This document shows, piece after piece, positions 44,962 through 54,380 of a stretch of 64,000 nucleotides of DNA. The notes beneath the pieces were generated by a model. That model saw nothing but the letters and a program-made list of their open reading frames with translations, was not told the DNA's origin and ran no database searches. Position 1 is the stretch's first letter. Each line of letters opens with the position of its first letter. Position numbers and translations under genes: made by a program. The stretch is from Psychroserpens damuponensis (GTDB lineage Bacteria; Bacteroidota; Bacteroidia; Flavobacteriales; Flavobacteriaceae): assembly GCF_000826655.1 (NCBI RefSeq), contig NZ_JXJO01000001.1, positions 124,001 through 188,000 on the forward strand. Reading direction: 5' to 3'.

Positions 44962-46293
44962 TTATGAGATTAATTCTTCAATAATTGCTCCTTCTTTTAA
45001 CTTATTACTAGCTAATTTCCAACTCTTAAAAACTTGAAAAATCACTAAAGGTAAAAGTAATAAAGACACAAAAACACCTACTATCATCAACGGTTTATTC
45101 TTTTTAAACTGATAAGGCATTATAGACAAAGGTATTGTTCTAAATAAGGCGGAAATAGTAGCCTTTTTTCCGAAATAACTTCTATAGAAATACAAAACAG
45201 AAGGTATAGGTCTTGGTGAAAACCATTTTTTAGTCCGAAAGGCATCCCAACTTCCCATTTCCCTAAGACCACCACTACCTGCTTTCACATCAATACAAGA
45301 AGCAAAAGGATTAGAAATACTAGGTATTCCTTCCAAATAAATCCGTAAGCCAAATTCACCATCTCCCATGCGCTGCTTTTCAAACTGCCTATCAAATAAT
45401 CCTACTGAGTTAAACACATTTTTATAAAGCATGGCATTTCCTGTAGCAAACTGAGAGGCTAGAGAAAAGAAAGAACGTTCTTTTGGCATTTGCTGTCCTT
45501 CAGGATAAAAAACTCCTGCTGACACTTGGGCCTTAAAAAAGTCTAAACACTTTAAATGAGTTGAAATCCAATCGGGTTTAATACGAACATCGTCTTCAGA
45601 CAAAGCTATGAACTTTCCTTTTGACGCTTTAATAGCTGTATTTCTAGCCAACCACAAAGCTTTTACTTCTTGATGAATGACATTGATGTTTAAATCAAAA
45701 TTATTATAAAAAGAAGGTTGAAAGGGTTCTGATTGATCTACAACAATAATTTCAAAATTTGAGTACTCTTGTTTTTCGAAGTCTTTTAAAACATCCTTTA
45801 AAAAATCATACCTGTTTAAGGTCGGAATTACCACACTCACTAATGGTTCTTCTGCTACTAAATTAGACTCATAAGCTTGCCAAGCTGGATATAATAAAGG
45901 CTTTATTTTTCCTCTTTCTCTACCTATTTGGGATGTTCCAATCCAAGCTCGAATTTCAGTAATTGGATTATAGAAAGTGAACAAGCGTATGAACAAAACA
46001 TAAAACACCCAAACTGGATGAAATTGTTTTCTAATAAAATGATAGTTATCGCGTATTGATACCGATTCAAAATGCGTATAAGTATTTGCATCTCCTACAT
46101 ACCCGGCTTTTATAGCTTGCCATGATAAATCATAATTGCATGCAACTTCAGATTCGTAATCTGTATCCTTAACAAGTTGCTCCAGCACACTTTCAGGTAG
46201 ACCTGCTGCATCAGGAAAAACACTCTTCCTCGATTTCAACAATAAGCGAAAATAATGTGTAGGTTGTAAATATTTTAGAAATTCAAAAGGCAT
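44962..46293 (-). CDS. GT2 glycosyltransferase with long N-terminal extension
   Basis: 443 residues. The GT-A core starts only near residue 153 (PLVSVVIPTLNRYDFLKDVL) and has IIVVDQSEPF in place of the usual first DDGS, then ALSEDDVRIKPDW as the metal-binding motif and RMGDGEFGLRIYLEG. In front lie about 150 residues with a hydrophobic stretch (HPVWVFYVLFIRLFTFY, near 93-109) that themselves resemble the C-terminal end of another glycosyltransferase (DLSWQAIKAGYVGDANTYTH). The C-terminus has a membrane helix (about 395-420). The likely role is glycan elongation at the inner membrane. Confidence 0.85.
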   Translation of the reverse strand: MPFEFLKYLQPTHYFRLLLKSRKSVFPDAAGLPESVLEQLVKDTDYESEVACNYDLSWQAIKAGYVGDANTYTHFESVSIRDNYHFIRKQFHPVWVFYVLFIRLFTFYNPITEIRAWIGTSQIGRERGKIKPLLYPAWQAYESNLVAEEPLVSVVIPTLNRYDFLKDVLKDFEKQEYSNFEIIVVDQSEPFQPSFYNNFDLNINVIHQEVKALWLARNTAIKASKGKFIALSEDDVRIKPDWISTHLKCLDFFKAQVSAGVFYPEGQQMPKERSFFSLASQFATGNAMLYKNVFNSVGLFDRQFEKQRMGDGEFGLRIYLEGIPSISNPFASCIDVKAGSGGLREMGSWDAFRTKKWFSPRPIPSVLYFYRSYFGKKATISALFRTIPLSIMPYQFKKNKPLMIVGVFVSLLLLPLVIFQVFKSWKLASNKLKEGAIIEELIS

Positions 46294-46368
46294 TTATAAT
46301 ATTTGCTCGAATAATTCAACAGTATTTGAATGTATAAAGATTATACTTTTTTATTTTTTAAACTAACG

Positions 46369-47430
46369 TCATTTTTCAGTTATTTCCTTATGCACATTAA
46401 AAAAGCCCGATAACGTTAATTTCTCCTCCCACAACTTACGGTTTTTTTTCAATAAAGCTCCTAAACTATCTTGATCTAATTTTTGGTGAAAATCTAATAA
46501 GATTTCAGCAGCTCTATGTCGGTCTTTATAATCTACCCAAACCACATGTTCTTTCCATTTAACATTATCTATCAATGGTAAATAGCCATCAGTATCTATA
46601 TACAAAGGAATACGCCCCATCATTAATGTTTCATAAAAACGTACTGAAAAATTACCTGCTCCACGAATGCATAACACATATTGAGACTCTAAGATGTTAT
46701 TATAAAAATCGGCTGTAGTACTATGCTCCTCTTTGTTTTGAGTAACACCTGCACGATACTTTTTACGCTTGATAAAATGACTATCAATAGCTGGGTTTAT
46801 TTCTAATTGTTTCAATATAGAGGCTCTTAAATAACTAGCTGAAATGATTTTCTGTGGTTCTAGAAAACTTAATCCTATAAGACTTCTTAAATTTCTAACT
46901 ATTTGTTTTGCCATTTCTTTTGTTGCACTCCAATTAGAAAGTTGAGCTTGCCCACAAAACCCTACAATAGGTTGTTTATTGAAGTTGGTATTCAAATACG
47001 TATCAATTAACTTATTTTCAATTAAATAATCATTAATAAATGATGGATAGCCAATATGACCAACTTGGTCATTACTCACATAACCACCTTGTCTAAAAAC
47101 GATAAGATTTTTAAAACTAGGTAATTTCACTCCAAAATCGCCATTATTAATAGACCACACCATTTTACCTAACACATTAGCTTCTTCAATACACTTAAAA
47201 GCTAAACCCATTTTATTAGTAAGCTTATAATAATACCAAGACATAGGCAAAATAACGACCTCACATGCATCCATCGAATTGACTATAATAAAATCTTCGT
47301 CACTTACGCCATATATTTTTATCCGTTCAGTATCTGTAAAACCTTCCTTTTTTATAAACGGTTTCAATAATGGAAATACTTGACCTCTGTAAGATGGATT
47401 ATTATGGTGAGGTGGATAGTAGAGTTTCAT
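46369..47430 (-). CDS. Exostosin-like (GT47-type) glycosyltransferase
   Basis: 353 residues from the ATG at 47428-47430 (MKLYYPPHHNNPSYRG); a start 26 codons upstream would overlap the preceding SGNH gene. The C-terminal half carries the exostosin signature: NILESQYVLCIRGAGNFSVR, FYETLMMGRIPLYIDTDGYL and WVDYKDRHRAAEILLDFH. The family transfers sugars in glycosaminoglycan-like or surface glycan synthesis. It probably acts in the cytoplasm here; no signal peptide. Confidence 0.85.
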   Translation of the reverse strand: MKLYYPPHHNNPSYRGQVFPLLKPFIKKEGFTDTERIKIYGVSDEDFIIVNSMDACEVVILPMSWYYYKLTNKMGLAFKCIEEANVLGKMVWSINNGDFGVKLPSFKNLIVFRQGGYVSNDQVGHIGYPSFINDYLIENKLIDTYLNTNFNKQPIVGFCGQAQLSNWSATKEMAKQIVRNLRSLIGLSFLEPQKIISASYLRASILKQLEINPAIDSHFIKRKKYRAGVTQNKEEHSTTADFYNNILESQYVLCIRGAGNFSVRFYETLMMGRIPLYIDTDGYLPLIDNVKWKEHVVWVDYKDRHRAAEILLDFHQKLDQDSLGALLKKNRKLWEEKLTLSGFFNVHKEITEK

Positions 47431-47449
47431 TTTCAAATTTACAATACTT

Positions 47450-48322
47450 TTAATTCTTAAAGTAAGTGTCACTAAATAAAGTCGTAAACTGTTTTGCGCC
47501 TTTTTCATTTAAATGCAAATGATCACTGAAACAGTTTATATCACTTATACTACTATAAAAATCGTGATAATTAGGCAATTGTTTCTTAAGCACCTCAGTA
47601 TTAAGTTGGGTATTGAAATAAGGTGCTGTAAAAAAAAATAATTCAACCTTTTCTTTTTTACATATATCAATAATAGTTTCTAAATGCTGATTTTTTTTAT
47701 CAATTATATGTAAAGCCATTGGTTTACTGTTTTCATTTATTTGACCAACCATAGGAGCAAAGCCATTAGTGGCCTCAAACATATTAGGTTTAAAAAAACT
47801 TAATACAATTTCTCGAAATCCTAATCTTGAATCAGACAACATATATCTATAAAACGGAAGGTATCGTTTGTAAACAGCTGCAGAGTCTACAGCTTTTATA
47901 TCATTATAGATAGAGTCTTCTTTTATAAATGGTATCCAAGGGTTTATAGCCAATTTATTGAAGTTTTCAACATTATATCTATCATCCACCTGAACGAATA
48001 TTTTTTTCGCTCTGTGTTTCTTAAAAAACTCCTTAACCATCAATTTTATTTCAAAATTATCAGCTGCAGGATAGGATAAATTAATACCATTTAAACCTGT
48101 TTCCTTTTTAATTTGTACTGGGTTTAAATGAAAAAACACACGAGAAGAGCCAAACAACGCGTAATCAAGTTCTTGATTTGGTTCTAAACTTCTCAACCAA
48201 GTCACTTTAGATCTAGCTTTTATAGGATGATTATATATGGTAGTATAAATTACATCCAAAACAAACAAAAGGATATAAAATGTAACTAAAGTAATAACTA
48301 TGTTTTTAAAAAATGCTTTCAT
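47450..48322 (-). CDS. SGNH-like O-acetylation partner of the MBOAT protein
   Basis: 290 residues. One N-terminal membrane helix (residues 6-28, KNIVITLVTFYILLFVLDVI) anchors it to the periplasmic face. The SGNH features are the nucleophile block ALFGSSRVFFHLNP (Ser59/Ser60) and the terminal DHLHLNEKGAKQF, containing the Asp-x-x-His pair. It directly follows the MBOAT gene with a two-base gap, the arrangement of DltB/DltD and AlgI/AlgJ-type systems in which the SGNH protein moves an acyl group onto the exported polymer. Confidence 0.82.
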   Translation of the reverse strand: MKAFFKNIVITLVTFYILLFVLDVIYTTIYNHPIKARSKVTWLRSLEPNQELDYALFGSSRVFFHLNPVQIKKETGLNGINLSYPAADNFEIKLMVKEFFKKHRAKKIFVQVDDRYNVENFNKLAINPWIPFIKEDSIYNDIKAVDSAAVYKRYLPFYRYMLSDSRLGFREIVLSFFKPNMFEATNGFAPMVGQINENSKPMALHIIDKKNQHLETIIDICKKEKVELFFFTAPYFNTQLNTEVLKKQLPNYHDFYSSISDINCFSDHLHLNEKGAKQFTTLFSDTYFKN

Positions 48323-48324
48323 AA

Positions 48325-49761
48325 TTAAAACTGGAAATAAATAAACTCATGAATATTTGAAAAACTACCAAAAACAACAATTAACATGATAATGAAAAAC
48401 GTGAAAAATGTAGGATATTTTACATTTTTTAAAGGGTGTTCTTCTTGTCTTGAAAACCATTCGATAAGAACAAGTACTCCTATTAAAGGTATTATTTCAA
48501 ACACAAAACGTTTAAATTTCAGTTGTTCATTCCAATGGATTGAAAATTCAAAAATCCTTTTGAGATACAACCATGCTTTTTCTACATTTTCTGATCTAAA
48601 AAACACCCAAGCAAAAATGATTAAACCAAATGTAGTAATCATTTGGAACACTTCTTTCACACTTGGTAACTTACGATTTTCTGCTACTACATTGGTATGA
48701 CTTCTATTTTTATTTCGTAATAATAAGGGAAGAAAATAAATAGCATTTAAAGCTCCCCAAACGACGAAAGTCCAATTAGCACCATGCCAAAACCCACTCA
48801 CTATGAAGATAACAAATACATTTCTAATTTGATTGCCTTTCGAACCTCTGGAGCCACCTAAAGGAATGTATACATAATCTCGAAACCAAGTAGAAAGTGA
48901 AATGTGCCAACGCCTCCAAAACTCAGCGATATCACGAGAAAAGTATGGCGTTGCAAAATTCTGTTTTAAATTAAACCCAAAGAGTTTAGAGGTTCCAATT
49001 GCAATATCTGAATATCCAGAAAAATCTCCATAAATCTGAAACGCAAAATAAAAAGCACCTAAAAACAAAGTACTTGAAGAGTAATCTGTGTAATTATTAA
49101 AAATATCATTGGTAAATTGAGCACAATTGTCAGCAATAACTATTTTTTTAAATAAGCCCCATATTATTTGTCTAAAGCCATCGATAGCTAGTTTAGAGTT
49201 GAAATTTCTCTTATTATAAAATTGGGGTAATAAATTTGATGCACGCTCAATAGGTCCAGCTACCAATTGTGGAAAGAAACTAACAAATGCTGCAAAGGAT
49301 ATAAAATCTTTTGTAGGTTTCAATTGTCTTTTATAAACATCAATAGTATAACTCAAAGTTTGAAACGTATAAAAACTAATTCCAACTGGTAAAATAATAG
49401 AAAGGGAACGTGCTTGAATATCTGTTCCAAAAAAGGAGAAAGCAGTTGTAAAACTGTCTAAGAAAAAATTGTAATATTTAAAAAAGCCTAAAAAACCTAA
49501 GTTCACAACAATGCTAATCCACAATAAAACCTTTCGTTTTACTTGTACCTCTTGTTTGGCTAACGCAATACCAACCACATAATCTACTAACGAACTAAAA
49601 AGTATTAAAAAGAGAAAACGCCAATCCCACCAACCATAAAATACATAACTCGCAAAAACAATAAACAAGTTTTGTAGCCTTAAGTTCTTGTTGAATACAA
49701 ACCAATAAATAACAAAAACTATGGGTAAAAAAATCGCAAAATCTAAGGAGTTAAATAGCAT
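48325..49761 (-). CDS. MBOAT family membrane O-acyltransferase
   Basis: 478 residues with about ten transmembrane helices. The family motifs RDIAEFWRRWHISLSTWFRD and VSGFWHGANWTFVVWGALN contain the catalytic His. It resembles AlgI/DltB-type proteins that pass acetyl groups through the membrane to polysaccharides. Next to the SGNH protein gene, it makes O-acetylation of the product likely, though the acylated sugar is unknown. Confidence 0.93.
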   Translation of the reverse strand: MLFNSLDFAIFLPIVFVIYWFVFNKNLRLQNLFIVFASYVFYGWWDWRFLFLILFSSLVDYVVGIALAKQEVQVKRKVLLWISIVVNLGFLGFFKYYNFFLDSFTTAFSFFGTDIQARSLSIILPVGISFYTFQTLSYTIDVYKRQLKPTKDFISFAAFVSFFPQLVAGPIERASNLLPQFYNKRNFNSKLAIDGFRQIIWGLFKKIVIADNCAQFTNDIFNNYTDYSSSTLFLGAFYFAFQIYGDFSGYSDIAIGTSKLFGFNLKQNFATPYFSRDIAEFWRRWHISLSTWFRDYVYIPLGGSRGSKGNQIRNVFVIFIVSGFWHGANWTFVVWGALNAIYFLPLLLRNKNRSHTNVVAENRKLPSVKEVFQMITTFGLIIFAWVFFRSENVEKAWLYLKRIFEFSIHWNEQLKFKRFVFEIIPLIGVLVLIEWFSRQEEHPLKNVKYPTFFTFFIIMLIVVFGSFSNIHEFIYFQF

Positions 49762-49768
49762 CTTTTAA

Positions 49769-50941
49769 TTATTGCGTATAAAATATATGGAAAGCATGTT
49801 TTTGATGGTTCAAATTAAATTGTTCTTGAACACGACTTACAGCTTGTTCAGATATTTTCACTTTTTCTTCATGAGTTAAACTTGTAATATTTATGATTCT
49901 TTTAGCCATAGCTACAACATCAAAAGGTTCAATTAACCAACCAGTTTTAGTATCTAAAATATTCTCCTGAAGTCCACCAACCTTAAAAACTACACTAGGA
50001 ATTCCTAAAGCCTGAGCTTCTAAAACTGCATTGCAAAACCCTTCATTTACACTAGGCTGAACATAAATATCTGCTGTTGCTAATATATTTAATGTTTCGT
50101 CATGAGAGTACTTCCCTTTTAACATCACATGTTGGTCAAGTCCTTTTTCGTAAATATGATACAGATACTTTTCCTTATCGGAATTTGTTCCAGCACCAAT
50201 TAACTGCCATTCAAAATCTAAACCTTCATTTTTTAAATGTGCAGCAACTTCTATTAAATAATCGATTCCTTTCATCCAATTAAATCGAGCAATGGTTATA
50301 ATCGTTAATTTATTTTCAACCTCATTAACAATCCTTTTTGGTAACGTTTTTATATTGACAGCTGGAGTTATAATCTTCGAAGGAGTTTCTTTAGACAAGC
50401 CGAGACTATTTGCTTTTACTAATAGATATTGAGATATGGATTGCACCTTATCAACCTGCTGCCATAACAAATCATAGCAACCCGGATGTTTTAAAGGATA
50501 TACATTAATATCAAAACCCCTAAAACTGACAGCCATTTTTGCGTCTATTGCTTCGGCTACAAATTCCTTATTTAAGGCTAAAGTAGCAAATCCAAAGTGT
50601 ATCCAATCTCCTTTAAATTTAAGTAATTGAGCGTTCAAATATATTTTTTCAAGAATCCGTCTTGAAGAATTCCCTTTGCTTTTCTCTAATTTAAAATATT
50701 TTGAAACCGCTCGTATATTAGATAACAATAGAAACCCTATCCAAATCATCTTAAAAATTTGAATCAAAAAAAATCGGTTAAGTTTTGGACTTTTAACATG
50801 TTTACATAACGTATATGTTTCTTGACTAGAACTTGTAAACAATGTAACCTCATGTCCATTTTCTTGTAAACCTTTTATTTTAGAATTAAAAAAGGTTTCA
50901 GAATAACCAGGAGGTTGAGCTAAAACTAAAGCTATCTTCAT
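49769..50941 (-). CDS. GT4 family glycosyltransferase
   Basis: 390 residues. N-terminal MKIALVLAQPPGYSETFFNS with GLQENGHEVTLFTS; donor half with LTIITIARFNWMKGIDYLIE and PSVNEGFCNAVLEAQALGIP (E-x7-E). The start overlaps the sulfotransferase gene end by 4 nt (ATGA). It is followed after 7 nt by the MBOAT gene. Confidence 0.93.
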   Translation of the reverse strand: MKIALVLAQPPGYSETFFNSKIKGLQENGHEVTLFTSSSQETYTLCKHVKSPKLNRFFLIQIFKMIWIGFLLLSNIRAVSKYFKLEKSKGNSSRRILEKIYLNAQLLKFKGDWIHFGFATLALNKEFVAEAIDAKMAVSFRGFDINVYPLKHPGCYDLLWQQVDKVQSISQYLLVKANSLGLSKETPSKIITPAVNIKTLPKRIVNEVENKLTIITIARFNWMKGIDYLIEVAAHLKNEGLDFEWQLIGAGTNSDKEKYLYHIYEKGLDQHVMLKGKYSHDETLNILATADIYVQPSVNEGFCNAVLEAQALGIPSVVFKVGGLQENILDTKTGWLIEPFDVVAMAKRIINITSLTHEEKVKISEQAVSRVQEQFNLNHQKHAFHIFYTQ

Positions 50942-51789
50942 ACACCTATTTTTCTATCGTATAAATCAATTTTAAATATATCTAAATATTGATTGATCAG
51001 TTTAAATTCATCTTTAGAAAAAAGATACCTTTTACTTCCCCCTGTAATTACATTGCTTTTAGGATGAGTTTTACTAGAGGGCTGAGTAAAAATTGTATTC
51101 AAGTTATCTAAAGGTTTTAAATTATAGCGCTTACAAAAGCTTTTAAATAAGTTTATATCTCCTTTAAAATCTTCATATTTATAAATTTCAAAATCAGCTT
51201 GCTTCTTGTTTAAAAATGGTACTGAATTTTCAATACACCAACGAATGCATAGCTTTTCTAAATTACTCAAGTTTTGTTGTTTATTTAAATCAAAGTTATA
51301 CGTTTTTAATAGTAATTCACATAACGCCTTTTGATTTTCGAACCTACTAAGATCATAAAGCCATGGAAATTTAACACGTTGTTGTGAAGCTAAAACATCA
51401 TATGGATTTCTAACAATTAACACCGTAGGAATGTTAAACCTTTTTACCATATAATGTACAGATAAATTACAACGCACAAATTTAATGATATGTTTTTTAG
51501 GCACAAAAGGCCATAAATGACGTTTCCATTTCCTATTACTTACTTGTGCTATCCAATCACAATCTACTCTATTAGCAAAAACTCGTTTTAAGTATTTATC
51601 TATGCTTACTGAACTAGTTTCAGGTGTTAAATATTGATCACAAATTAATTTTCCATGTTTGGTATTATACTCATGTTCTGGTTCGAATAACAATCTGTAA
51701 CGATGTTTCAAAGCTATAAGCTCTGAAACCCAACTCGTACCACTTCGCGCAGATCCTAGAATAACAATATGTTTATAATAGCATTGCAC
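50938..51789 (-). CDS. Sulfotransferase family protein
   Basis: 283 residues. The PAPS-binding 5'-phosphosulfate loop is ILGSARSGTSWVSEL (about residues 10-24), and the 3'-phosphate site is the later TVLIVRNPYDVLASQQ (about 125-140). Such enzymes transfer sulfate from PAPS to a hydroxyl group, here probably of a saccharide. No signal peptide, so it acts in the cytoplasm on lipid-linked units. It overlaps both neighbours by 1-4 nt and so is part of the operon. Confidence 0.88.
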   Translation of the reverse strand: MQCYYKHIVILGSARSGTSWVSELIALKHRYRLLFEPEHEYNTKHGKLICDQYLTPETSSVSIDKYLKRVFANRVDCDWIAQVSNRKWKRHLWPFVPKKHIIKFVRCNLSVHYMVKRFNIPTVLIVRNPYDVLASQQRVKFPWLYDLSRFENQKALCELLLKTYNFDLNKQQNLSNLEKLCIRWCIENSVPFLNKKQADFEIYKYEDFKGDINLFKSFCKRYNLKPLDNLNTIFTQPSSKTHPKSNVITGGSKRYLFSKDEFKLINQYLDIFKIDLYDRKIGV

Positions 51790-52862
51790 TATAATTGTAA
51801 ATATAAAGATTCATAAGCTTTTACTTCCTTTAATAAATCAAATTTTCTTGCCGTTAAAGTAGCTTCTTTCTTTTTTTGATGAAAATACTCTTTATTATTA
51901 AAAAATTTCAAAAGTGACTCTTTAAATTTTTCAGGTTGATTTAAGTTAAAAACAACACCTCCTTTTTCTTCTGCTAAAATGTATTGAGTACCACCTCCCG
52001 ATTCTGAACATAATACAGGAACACCACAGGCAAGTGCTTCAAGAATAGATACGGGCAATCCCTCACGCCTAGAAACCAATAAAAACAAATCAAAACCATT
52101 TAAAAGCTCTGGCAATTGATCATTTTCTACAAATTCACGGAGATGAACACGATTATGCAACTGTTCCTTCGTTATAAAATCTTTTAGTTTAATTAAATAT
52201 ACAGGATCAGCATTTCCAAAAAGATATAAATGGATTGCCTCGGGTAACACTTTAAGTTGTTCTAAAATAAAAAGTTGATTCTTATTGTCTCCAATATTCC
52301 CAATGCAACACATTTTAAAAACACCTTCATCTTTATGATTAGATTCAATTGGTTTAAACTGGACTAAATTGATACCATGATGAATAAAACTCACTTTGTT
52401 TCGTAAGAGAAAATGGTTAAAAAAATTAGATTTCATTTTAGGATGGTTGTAAGCTATATGTTTTGATAGCAGGCTTTTTAAAAACCATCTTTTAGACCAT
52501 GCTGCATTTTTTTTTGTGTACAAATAAGGAGTAAATGCTAACCTACATGCGATAGGCTCAATAAAATTAGATTTATAATCCCATGAATGAACTAAATCAA
52601 TTTTAAAACGGTATAATACTTTTGCTAAGCTATAAATGTCTTTAAGAAAACTCCCAGTGTAATCTATCAACATTTTATGGTCATCTGGCACTACATTTGG
52701 AATTAATTCTTGACTTTTTTGAACTCCTATAAACACATCAAAATGACTTTTATCTAGCTTATCTATAATGGCTAACAAGACATATTGACTTCCAGCGGTA
52801 TCAAAATTAGGAATGGTAAATAATATTCTTGTTTTTTTTGTCATAAGACCTTTAAAATTCAA
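51789..52862 (-). CDS. GT4 family glycosyltransferase
   Basis: 357 residues. N-terminal RILFTIPNFDTAGSQYVLLA with the Gly-x-x-Gly-like start, donor half KMCCIGNIGDNKNQLFILEQ, and E-x7-E in SRREGLPVSILEALACGVPV. An ATG at MTKKTRILFTIPNF (six codons further in) would also be acceptable. The last base of the stop is the first of the next start. Confidence 0.92.
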   Translation of the reverse strand: MNFKGLMTKKTRILFTIPNFDTAGSQYVLLAIIDKLDKSHFDVFIGVQKSQELIPNVVPDDHKMLIDYTGSFLKDIYSLAKVLYRFKIDLVHSWDYKSNFIEPIACRLAFTPYLYTKKNAAWSKRWFLKSLLSKHIAYNHPKMKSNFFNHFLLRNKVSFIHHGINLVQFKPIESNHKDEGVFKMCCIGNIGDNKNQLFILEQLKVLPEAIHLYLFGNADPVYLIKLKDFITKEQLHNRVHLREFVENDQLPELLNGFDLFLLVSRREGLPVSILEALACGVPVLCSESGGGTQYILAEEKGGVVFNLNQPEKFKESLLKFFNNKEYFHQKKKEATLTARKFDLLKEVKAYESLYLQL

Positions 52863-52929
52863 AAATACATTTTTAAATAAACTTTAGATGTGCAATTGTC
52901 GGGTTAGTTATACTAGATATGATTTAACT

Positions 52930-54342
52930 TTAGGAAGAAACACTCTTAAAAACAGACTCCTTCCTTTCTTTTCCAAACCATAATGACAGTGTTAAAAGCA
53001 TACTGACCGAATGAGAATAAAATACAGCATCTTTATTTTTAAAGTTTTCATACATGACGTGAGCGATATTACTTCCTAAAAACATTTGAAAATCATTATC
53101 AAAAAGATGACTTTTTAATTTAGATGCATTATCGTTTCCTAAAAATTGAAGTTCCCAATTTCGCTGGATGTATTTTTTTCCCATAAGACCTTTAATTTCA
53201 CGCTGTAACTTACTTTTGATACGATAAGGTAAAGATTTTGTCAATTGAGTTTCATTATAACTGTATAAATTAAAAGGCATGTGATCTTGCCATTCAATTT
53301 TGGCTAGTTTTGGGTTACGCTTTTTTATGTATGCAATTTGAAGTCTTCGATCTCCCAAATAGGCTTCTGGAATTTCACAAATAAAACGACACATACGATC
53401 ATCGTAATACGGTAAATTTATGGGATGCGCTGCTTCAAAAAACCGCAAGCTTACGGAAGTCCAACGAGGTGCCCAATACAAACTTTTAAAAGCACGTATT
53501 CTAGCACTTTTATCTGTAATATCTATTTGGTCTAAAAGCGTTTGAATACGTGTTTTTAAATAACTTTCAAAATCGCCTTCTAAATCCCATGATTGCCACA
53601 ATCCTTTTGCTAATTCAAGCCCTCCTTTTTTAATTACTTTTTTATAAATAAGTTCTAAATCTGATAAATCATTGTCTTTAACAGCAATACCTCTATCAAA
53701 TAAAACATCTCCCCAATGTCCTAAAGAAAATTCACCCTTCATAGTTTTAAACTGATCTAAAACAGCCATTTGACGAGGTAGTGTAAATTCAGAATAGCAT
53801 TTATTTATACTCGCAGCTTGATCTAAGCTATTCCATAAATAATTAGGCGGAATCAAAAACGAATCAAAATCAAAGCCACAAGCGTTGGCTATCTGTTCAC
53901 TAATTTTATGTTCTTTAAAGCCTCCTGAAAACGAATAAGAATAACTATGCACATCTGCATTTAAATGCTTTAAAGCAACAGCCTGACTCCTACTATCCAA
54001 ACCACCTGACAAAGGCAATAACATCTTTTTTCCTTCTACCTGCTCTTTAACTATACTTTCAAACAAGTTGGTAAATTCATCTAAAGCAGTTTGAAATGAA
54101 ATGTCTCTAGGTTTATAAAACCAATTAAAAACTTTTTCTTCGCTTATAACATAACCATTATCATCTAAAACATAGGTTGTACCTGGTTGTAATACTTTTT
54201 CATCCTTCCAATACGTATCCTCTCCTAAAAAAAAACCGATAGCTGCAAATACACAAATAGCTTCATAATTTGGAGTATGCTCTCCATGTACTTTTGCAAA
54301 AGTCTGTTTTATTGGAATTATGGAAGTGGTAATTGTTTTCAT
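52930..54342 (-). CDS. Asparagine synthase-like protein without glutaminase domain
   Basis: 470 residues. The pyrophosphatase loop LLPLSGGLDSRSQAVAL (about residues 108-124) is the ATP-binding signature of the asparagine synthase domain, and HWGDVLFDRG and DDRMCRFICEIPEAY follow. The N-terminal Cys of the glutamine amidotransferase domain is absent (the protein starts MKTITTSIIPIK), so the first 100 residues are only a remnant of that fold. Other members of the class amidate or ligate sugars in surface-polysaccharide loci, which is a plausible role; the substrate is not known. Confidence 0.85.
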   Translation of the reverse strand: MKTITTSIIPIKQTFAKVHGEHTPNYEAICVFAAIGFFLGEDTYWKDEKVLQPGTTYVLDDNGYVISEEKVFNWFYKPRDISFQTALDEFTNLFESIVKEQVEGKKMLLPLSGGLDSRSQAVALKHLNADVHSYSYSFSGGFKEHKISEQIANACGFDFDSFLIPPNYLWNSLDQAASINKCYSEFTLPRQMAVLDQFKTMKGEFSLGHWGDVLFDRGIAVKDNDLSDLELIYKKVIKKGGLELAKGLWQSWDLEGDFESYLKTRIQTLLDQIDITDKSARIRAFKSLYWAPRWTSVSLRFFEAAHPINLPYYDDRMCRFICEIPEAYLGDRRLQIAYIKKRNPKLAKIEWQDHMPFNLYSYNETQLTKSLPYRIKSKLQREIKGLMGKKYIQRNWELQFLGNDNASKLKSHLFDNDFQMFLGSNIAHVMYENFKNKDAVFYSHSVSMLLTLSLWFGKERKESVFKSVSS

Positions 54343-54380
54343 GTTGAACTAGAGTTAAAATATTTTTATCTTAGAAAGAT

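Noticed and set aside
46369-47508. Longer start of the exostosin-like gene
   Set aside because: It would overlap the SGNH gene and add a basic tail before the natural MKLYYPPHHNNP start.
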